This document shows positions 14,960-16,599 of a DNA stretch of 16,599 bases, in pieces. The translations under genes and the position numbers were made by a program. Under the pieces are notes generated by a model. That model was given only the letters and a program-made list of their open reading frames with translations, did no database searches and was not told the DNA's origin. The stretch is from an uncultured Acidobacteriota bacterium (GTDB lineage Bacteria > Acidobacteriota > Thermoanaerobaculia > UBA5066): contig CALFNC010000262.1 of NCBI GenBank assembly GCA_937902605.1, forward strand, positions 1 to 16,599, given 5' to 3'. Within the stretch, counting starts at the first letter, position 1; every line of letters begins with the position of its first letter.

Positions 14960-15910
14960 ATGCCAATACCTGATTTCAAGGGAGTGACGGTCGCCGTGAC
15001 CGGCGGGGCCGGGTTCATCGGCTCGCACCTCGTCGACGCCCTCGTCGAGAAGGGCGCCCGGGTCACCGTCCTCGACGACCTCTCTGCCGGGTTCGAGAGG
15101 AACCTCGAGAGGGTCAAGAGCCGCATTCGCTTCCTGAAGGGCGACATTCGCGACCCCGAAGCGTGCCAGGAGGCCGTCAAGGGCGCCGGTTTCGTCTTCC
15201 ACCTCGCTGCCCGCGGTTCCGTCCCGCGCTCCATGGTCGACCCGGTCTCCACCATCGACATCAACGTGCGTGGCACGGCGACACTTTTCGCGGCGTGCCG
15301 CGACGCGAAAGTCCCGGCCGTCGTCTACGCCTCGTCCTCATCCGTATACGGCGACAGCGCAGCCCTTCCCAAGCGGGAAGGCGAAGAAGGGCGGCCCCTC
15401 TCGCCTTACGCCGTCTCCAAGGTGATGAACGAGCAACTGGCCGACGTCTTCTGCCGCTGCTACGCCATGAAGATCCTCGGTCTCCGCTATTTCAACGTCT
15501 ACGGCCTCCGTCAGGACCCGAACGGCCCCTATGCGGCCGTCGTCCCGCGCTTCTTTGCGGCAGTCCGCCGAGGAGAGCCGCCCGTCATCTACGGCGACGG
15601 GGAGCAGAGCCGCGACTTCACCTACGTCAGCGACGTCGTCCGCGCAAATCTCCTGGTCGCGGGCGCTCCAGTCGCTGCCTGGGGTCGCGCCTACAACGTG
15701 GCCCCGGGCGGTGGAACAACGGTCAATGAGCTGGCGAGAGCGGTCATCGCGGCGTGCAACGGTGGCCCTGCGCCGGTGTACCACCCGCCCCGTCCGGGGG
15801 ACATCGTTCACTCGCGAGCAGACTCGTCCGCTGCGGCCTCCGCCTTCGAGTTCCGGGCCGAGGTCTCGCTCGAAGAGGGAATCCGACGGACGGGAGTGAG
15901 CAGAGCATGA
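14960..15910 (+). CDS. NAD-dependent epimerase, UDP-GlcNAc 4-epimerase type (WbpP/TviC)
   Basis: A 316-residue extended SDR. It has the NAD-binding TGGAGFIG (14-21), a catalytic Ser in [10 protein letters not shown] (124-131) and Y150...K154 in SPYAVSK. The stretch [15 protein letters not shown] (81-95) is typical of the WbpP/TviC group that interconverts UDP-GlcNAc with UDP-GalNAc, or their uronic acids, at C4. Placed just after the dehydrogenase, it would give UDP-GalNAcA from UDP-GlcNAcA, as in the TviB-TviC pair of Vi antigen synthesis. The start is ATG 14960, 5 bp after the previous stop; a longer frame from 14723 would lie inside the dehydrogenase gene and is rejected. Its TGA overlaps the ATG of the acetyltransferase gene (ATGA). 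The exact substrate is inferred, and other sugar epimerases of the group cannot be excluded. Confidence 0.85.
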   Translation: MPIPDFKGVTVAVTGGAGFIGSHLVDALVEKGARVTVLDDLSAGFERNLERVKSRIRFLKGDIRDPEACQEAVKGAGFVFHLAARGSVPRSMVDPVSTIDINVRGTATLFAACRDAKVPAVVYASSSSVYGDSAALPKREGEEGRPLSPYAVSKVMNEQLADVFCRCYAMKILGLRYFNVYGLRQDPNGPYAAVVPRFFAAVRRGEPPVIYGDGEQSRDFTYVSDVVRANLLVAGAPVAAWGRAYNVAPGGGTTVNELARAVIAACNGGPAPVYHPPRPGDIVHSRADSSAAASAFEFRAEVSLEEGIRRTGVSRA

Positions 15911-16599
15911 CCTATTTCAAGCACGAATCGGCCTACGTCGACGACGGCTGCGAGATCGGCGAAGGGACCAAGATCTGGCACTTCTGCCACGTCCAGAAGG
16001 GTGCCCGGATCGGCCGGAACTGCGTCTTCGGTCAGAACGTCAATGTCGCAGGCGACGTCGTCATCGGGAATGGCGTGAAGGTCCAGAACAACGTCTCGAT
16101 CTACACGGGAACGGTCATCGAAGACTTCGTCTTCCTGGGTCCCTCCTGTGTCCTGACAAACGTCACGAACCCGAGATCCGAGGTCAACCGGCACTCCCTT
16201 TACGAGAAGACTCTGATCCGCCGCGGCGCCTCGATCGGCGCGAACGCAACCATCGTCTGTGGCATAACGGTGGGGCGTTACGCGTTCGTCGCGGCCGGGG
16301 CGGTCGTTGCGAAAGACGTTCCAGATTACGCCCTCATGGTCGGCGTCCCCGGGAGGCGTGTAGGGTGGATCAGCCGTCACGGACTTCCGCTGAAGACCCC
16401 GGATGTGAGCGGCGTCTACGTTTGCCCCGAGAGCGGCCTCCGCTACCGTGAGATCGAGCCCGGGACGCTGCGTTGCGTGGACCTCGACGAGGAGGCAACC
16501 CTGCCGGAGACGATGCGGAGGGGTCGATCTACTACGACGACGTCGTCCACGGCCGCCGCCCGGCATGACGGGCCGAAAAGTATCGTGACGAAGAACTTC
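15907..16599 (+). CDS. WbpD-type N-acetyltransferase (left-handed beta helix), 3' end anomalous and cut by window edge
   Basis: A hexapeptide-repeat acetyltransferase: residues about 8-150 show the [LIV]-G-x-x-x-x turns of a left-handed beta helix ([68 protein letters not shown]), followed by [15 protein letters not shown]. This order is that of WbpD, which N-acetylates the 3-amino group of UDP-2-acetamido-3-amino-uronic acid. A small C-terminal part holds [12 protein letters not shown] with Cys173 and Cys190. From about residue 200 this frame turns Arg/Thr/Ser/Ala-rich, whereas the -1 frame reads a plausible tail ([15 protein letters not shown]) ending at TGA 16566-16568, so a frameshift near 16500-16508 is likely. 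The gene overlaps the epimerase stop by 4 bp. The matching aminotransferase (WbpE) and oxidase (WbpB) are not in the window. Confidence 0.85.
   Translation, partial: MTYFKHESAYVDDGCEIGEGTKIWHFCHVQKGARIGRNCVFGQNVNVAGDVVIGNGVKVQNNVSIYTGTVIEDFVFLGPSCVLTNVTNPRSEVNRHSLYEKTLIRRGASIGANATIVCGITVGRYAFVAAGAVVAKDVPDYALMVGVPGRRVGWISRHGLPLKTPDVSGVYVCPESGLRYREIEPGTLRCVDLDEEATLPETMRRGRSTTTTSSTAAARHDGPKSIVTKNF

Noticed and set aside
16565..16588. Small reading frame starting at ATG 16565
   Set aside because: It stops after seven codons (MTGRKVS), so it cannot be called a gene as the sequence stands.

Overview
This is a GC-rich bacterial window of about 16.6 kb in which almost every base is coding. Shine-Dalgarno sites, GTG and TTG starts and 4-bp start/stop overlaps are all common. 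Fused 2-oxoacid:ferredoxin oxidoreductase subunits, a secreted M64 peptidase, a CDP-paratose 2-epimerase-like enzyme and Wbp-type nucleotide-sugar genes together suggest an environmental lineage with anaerobic or ferredoxin-linked metabolism. Acidobacteriota-like or Deltaproteobacteria-like is my guess. No rRNA, tRNA, CRISPR array or mobile element is visible, so the taxonomy is only an inference.

Left part (1-3629): a minus-strand pair encodes a methylguanine-DNA methyltransferase (ogt-type) and, 32 bp downstream, a large protein with two zinc-ribbon/DUF4178-like modules and a membrane segment, cut by the left edge. Facing away from them, across a 50-bp gap with a plausible promoter, is a 515-residue ATP-grasp ligase of the type related to the pheganomycin peptide ligase PGM1.

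Middle left (3639-7485, minus strand): a tightly coupled four-gene operon. It starts with a ferredoxin-alpha fusion and a beta-gamma fusion, which together supply every part of a 2-oxoacid:ferredoxin oxidoreductase (2-oxoglutarate type most likely). Then come a 90-residue Cys-rich protein and a protein with about seven membrane helices, neither of which I recognise. A perfect inverted repeat (12-base arms) lies inside the small gene.

Middle (7618-11840): a DinB-like protein overlaps by 4 bp a CDP-paratose/tyvelose 2-epimerase-like enzyme. Next is a membrane protein made of two copies of a membrane module, whose 3' end overlaps by 28 bp, tail to tail, the gene for a secreted M64 zinc metallopeptidase. 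About 600 bp without a convincing gene follow, holding inverted repeats and a recurring ATCAGGTT motif.

Right part (about 12444-16599, plus strand): a surface-polysaccharide operon with an NTP_transf_5-type nucleotidyltransferase-like protein, a WbpA/TviB-type UDP-GlcNAc 6-dehydrogenase, a WbpP/TviC-type UDP-GlcNAc 4-epimerase and a WbpD-type left-handed beta-helix N-acetyltransferase. Together they make precursors of N-acetylated uronic acids for O-antigen, capsule or exopolysaccharide. The N-terminus of the first gene and the C-terminus of the last are both anomalous; the last looks frameshifted.
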